From assembly GCA_964489885.1 (NCBI GenBank), contig CAZAZX010000007.1:1-64000 (forward strand): a DNA stretch of 64,000 bases, given 5' to 3'. The notes beneath the pieces are model-generated. The model was given only the letters and a program-made list of their open reading frames with translations. It searched no databases and was not told the origin of the DNA. Made by a program: the position numbers and the translations under genes. This DNA comes from CAKOTZ01 sp964489885. Its GTDB lineage: Bacteria; Bacillota; Clostridia; TANB77; CAG-508. The stretch's first letter is position 1; the number at the start of each line of letters is the position of its first letter. Shown here piece after piece: positions 62,486 to 64,000 of this stretch.

Positions 62486-64000
62486 TTAATCCACATTTAA
62501 TATAGGATTTGATGAATTCAAATCAACCTGTTCTTGTGTTTTTCTTACTCCATCTATAAATACTTTTACAGTTACAGTGCCTACTCCTTCTATATCTACT
62601 GTGATGTTTTCTGCATTTTCTAAATGCTTCTTTTTATATACTGTATCTTCTGTTCCGTTAGATGTTACTTTAACGACAACCTCAACACTATCTGGTTCAA
62701 TTGTCTTTCCTTCTTCATCTTTCTCTTCTTTATATCCCAAAAGAGATTTTAAATTAATATTTACTTTTCCTTTTTTTATTTCTTGTAATTTATTAACAGT
62801 AATTGAAACTGGTGTTTTTTCGTCTACTGTCTTATCTGCATCTACACTTTGTTTTAACACAATTCCATTTGATTGAGTAGAATCTGTTTCTGTTTTAACA
62901 TTTCCAAGTGTAAGGCCAGCATCTTCTATAGCTTTCTCAGCTTCATCTTGTGTTTTTCCTATCACATAAGGTACAGTTACCTGTTTAATGCCTGTTCCTA
63001 TGCTTACATATATTTTTACTGTGCTACCTACTGAAACTTCAGAATTAGCATCTGGTTCTTGTCTAATTACTATTCCCTCTTCAACCTTATCACTTTTTTC
63101 TTCTACAGCCTCATATCTTAAATTTACCTCTCCAATAGCCTCTGCAGCCTCGTTTTGCGTTTTTCCTATTACTTTAGGAACAGTAGTCAATTCTTGCCCC
63201 TTACTAACAGTTAATTTTATAATCTCTGTATTGTTAATTTCATAGTTCTCTTGATAAGGTGGATCCTGTGAAATAACTGTTCCCGCTTCTTTTTGGTCAT
63301 TAAATTCTTCAGTTAATTCATATTTTAATTTGGCTTCTTCTAATTGTTTTTTAGCTTCATCAATATTTAATCCAACTAAATTTGGTATTTGTACTTGTGT
63401 AGGCCTATTTTTATTTACAACAAAAGCTGTTATTCCCATTGAAGTAGCAAATACGGCTATGCATATTAATAAAATTAGTAATACTTTTACAAATTTATGC
63501 TTTGCTAAAAATTTTTTAAATTTTCCCTTTTCTTTTCCCTGTGTTTTCGCTTTTTCCTTTTCAATTTCATCTAAGTTAATCTTTTTTGTTAAAGAACTGT
63601 CATCTATTTTTTTAATATCTACAAAATCACCATCAGGATCTTTTAAACATTCTCTTAAATCACGTAGCATTTCTGTTGCAGAAACATAACGTAAATTTAC
63701 ATCTTTTTGCATTGCTTTCATAATAACTTTGTTAACACTATTCGGAATTGTGGAATTCAATTTCTGAGGTTCTACAGCTTCTTCTTGCATATGTTTCAAT
63801 GCTATTGAAACAGGTGTATCAGCATCAAAAGGAACTCTTCCAGTCATCATTTCATACATTACAACACCAAGAGAATATAAATCTGATTTTGCATCTGTAT
63901 ATCCTCCTCTAGCTTGTTCTGGTGAAAAATAATGAACTGATCCCATTGTAGAACCAAAAGCAGTCATTGTTGAATTTGAAACTGCTTTTGCTATTCCAAA
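62486..64000 (-). CDS. pknB: Ser/Thr kinase PknB/PrkC, 5' end outside the window
   Basis: A partial gene; the frame stays open to the window edge with FGIAKAVSNST of the DFG loop. The visible kinase end shows GSVHYFSPEQARG and DLYSLGVVMYEMMTGRVPF. A membrane helix (FVKVLLILLICIAVF) follows, then three extracellular PASTA domains (VQIPNLVGLNIDEAKKQL; VPKVIGKTQNEAAEAI; VPYVIGKTQDEAEKAI) and a C-terminal beta domain. The family senses muropeptides and controls growth, spore germination and wall synthesis. Confidence 0.94.
   Translation of the reverse strand, partial: FGIAKAVSNSTMTAFGSTMGSVHYFSPEQARGGYTDAKSDLYSLGVVMYEMMTGRVPFDADTPVSIALKHMQEEAVEPQKLNSTIPNSVNKVIMKAMQKDVNLRYVSATEMLRDLRECLKDPDGDFVDIKKIDDSSLTKKINLDEIEKEKAKTQGKEKGKFKKFLAKHKFVKVLLILLICIAVFATSMGITAFVVNKNRPTQVQIPNLVGLNIDEAKKQLEEAKLKYELTEEFNDQKEAGTVISQDPPYQENYEINNTEIIKLTVSKGQELTTVPKVIGKTQNEAAEAIGEVNLRYEAVEEKSDKVEEGIVIRQEPDANSEVSVGSTVKIYVSIGTGIKQVTVPYVIGKTQDEAEKAIEDAGLTLGNVKTETDSTQSNGIVLKQSVDADKTVDEKTPVSITVNKLQEIKKGKVNINLKSLLGYKEEKDEEGKTIEPDSVEVVVKVTSNGTEDTVYKKKHLENAENITVDIEGVGTVTVKVFIDGVRKTQEQVDLNSSNPILNVD

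Overview
This window is AT-rich, gene-dense DNA from a spore-forming, single-membrane Firmicute of the Clostridia type. The grounds are strong AGGAGG-type ribosome binding sites, AGA-dominated arginine codons, sortases with an LPxTG-like substrate, and sporulation genes (spoIIIAA, an alpha/beta small acid-soluble spore protein, a 24-residue spoVM). The radA-disA pair and the spoVM-rpmB and rpe-pknB neighbourhoods also match Firmicutes. The many glycine-rich surface proteins with prepilin-like N-termini suggest an uncultured gut-associated Clostridia lineage, but that is inference.

Layout. 0-5 kb: a candidate type I toxin-antitoxin locus, a transposase remnant, a glycine-rich surface protein, a DUF4143 ATPase and a RelE-type toxin-antitoxin pair. 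5-27 kb: mostly housekeeping and envelope genes (GT51 transglycosylase, ppaC, greA, aspS, GH18, M60-type wall-anchored protein, tsf-rpsB, corC-like, queH-GNAT, ruvB, gpmA, maf), interrupted by a foreign-looking GGDEF gene. 27-32 kb: a second glycine-rich surface gene joined to foreign DNA, a three-gene operon of unknown function with a Cys-His-Asp pattern, and tRNAs. 32-45 kb: two sortases, a HIT protein, cyclophilin, disA, radA, tRNAs, rlmB, lepA and mutS2. 45-52 kb: a second toxin-antitoxin pair and an operon in which a MoxR-like ATPase, a VWA-like protein and two unknown proteins precede recG. 52-64 kb: tRNAs, spoIIIAA, Fic, patatin, spore genes, nth, a bactofilin-like membrane protein, rpe and pknB, with several copies of a hairpin MITE.

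The most striking observation concerns the codon CGG. Three otherwise well-formed genes (two glycine-rich surface proteins and nth, endonuclease III) are broken in eight places by a +1 frameshift. Every break falls on an in-frame CGG codon. Dropping the C of each C-GGN restores the frame and supplies a glycine, which family motifs or the paralogue support at several sites. Reading by eye, I found no in-frame CGG in any intact native gene of the window. CGG read normally as arginine occurs only in two segments that look foreign (the GGDEF gene and a membrane-protein fragment near 28.8 kb). This suggests that CGG is unassigned here and makes the ribosome slip +1, or that CGGN is read as a quadruplet. 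Systematic sequencing error must be excluded.

Other items worth attention are the MoxR/VWA operon, the paralogous 31-29 kb operon, the type I toxin-antitoxin candidate, the queH-acetyltransferase fusion, an orphan spoIIIAA and three families of hairpin repeats.
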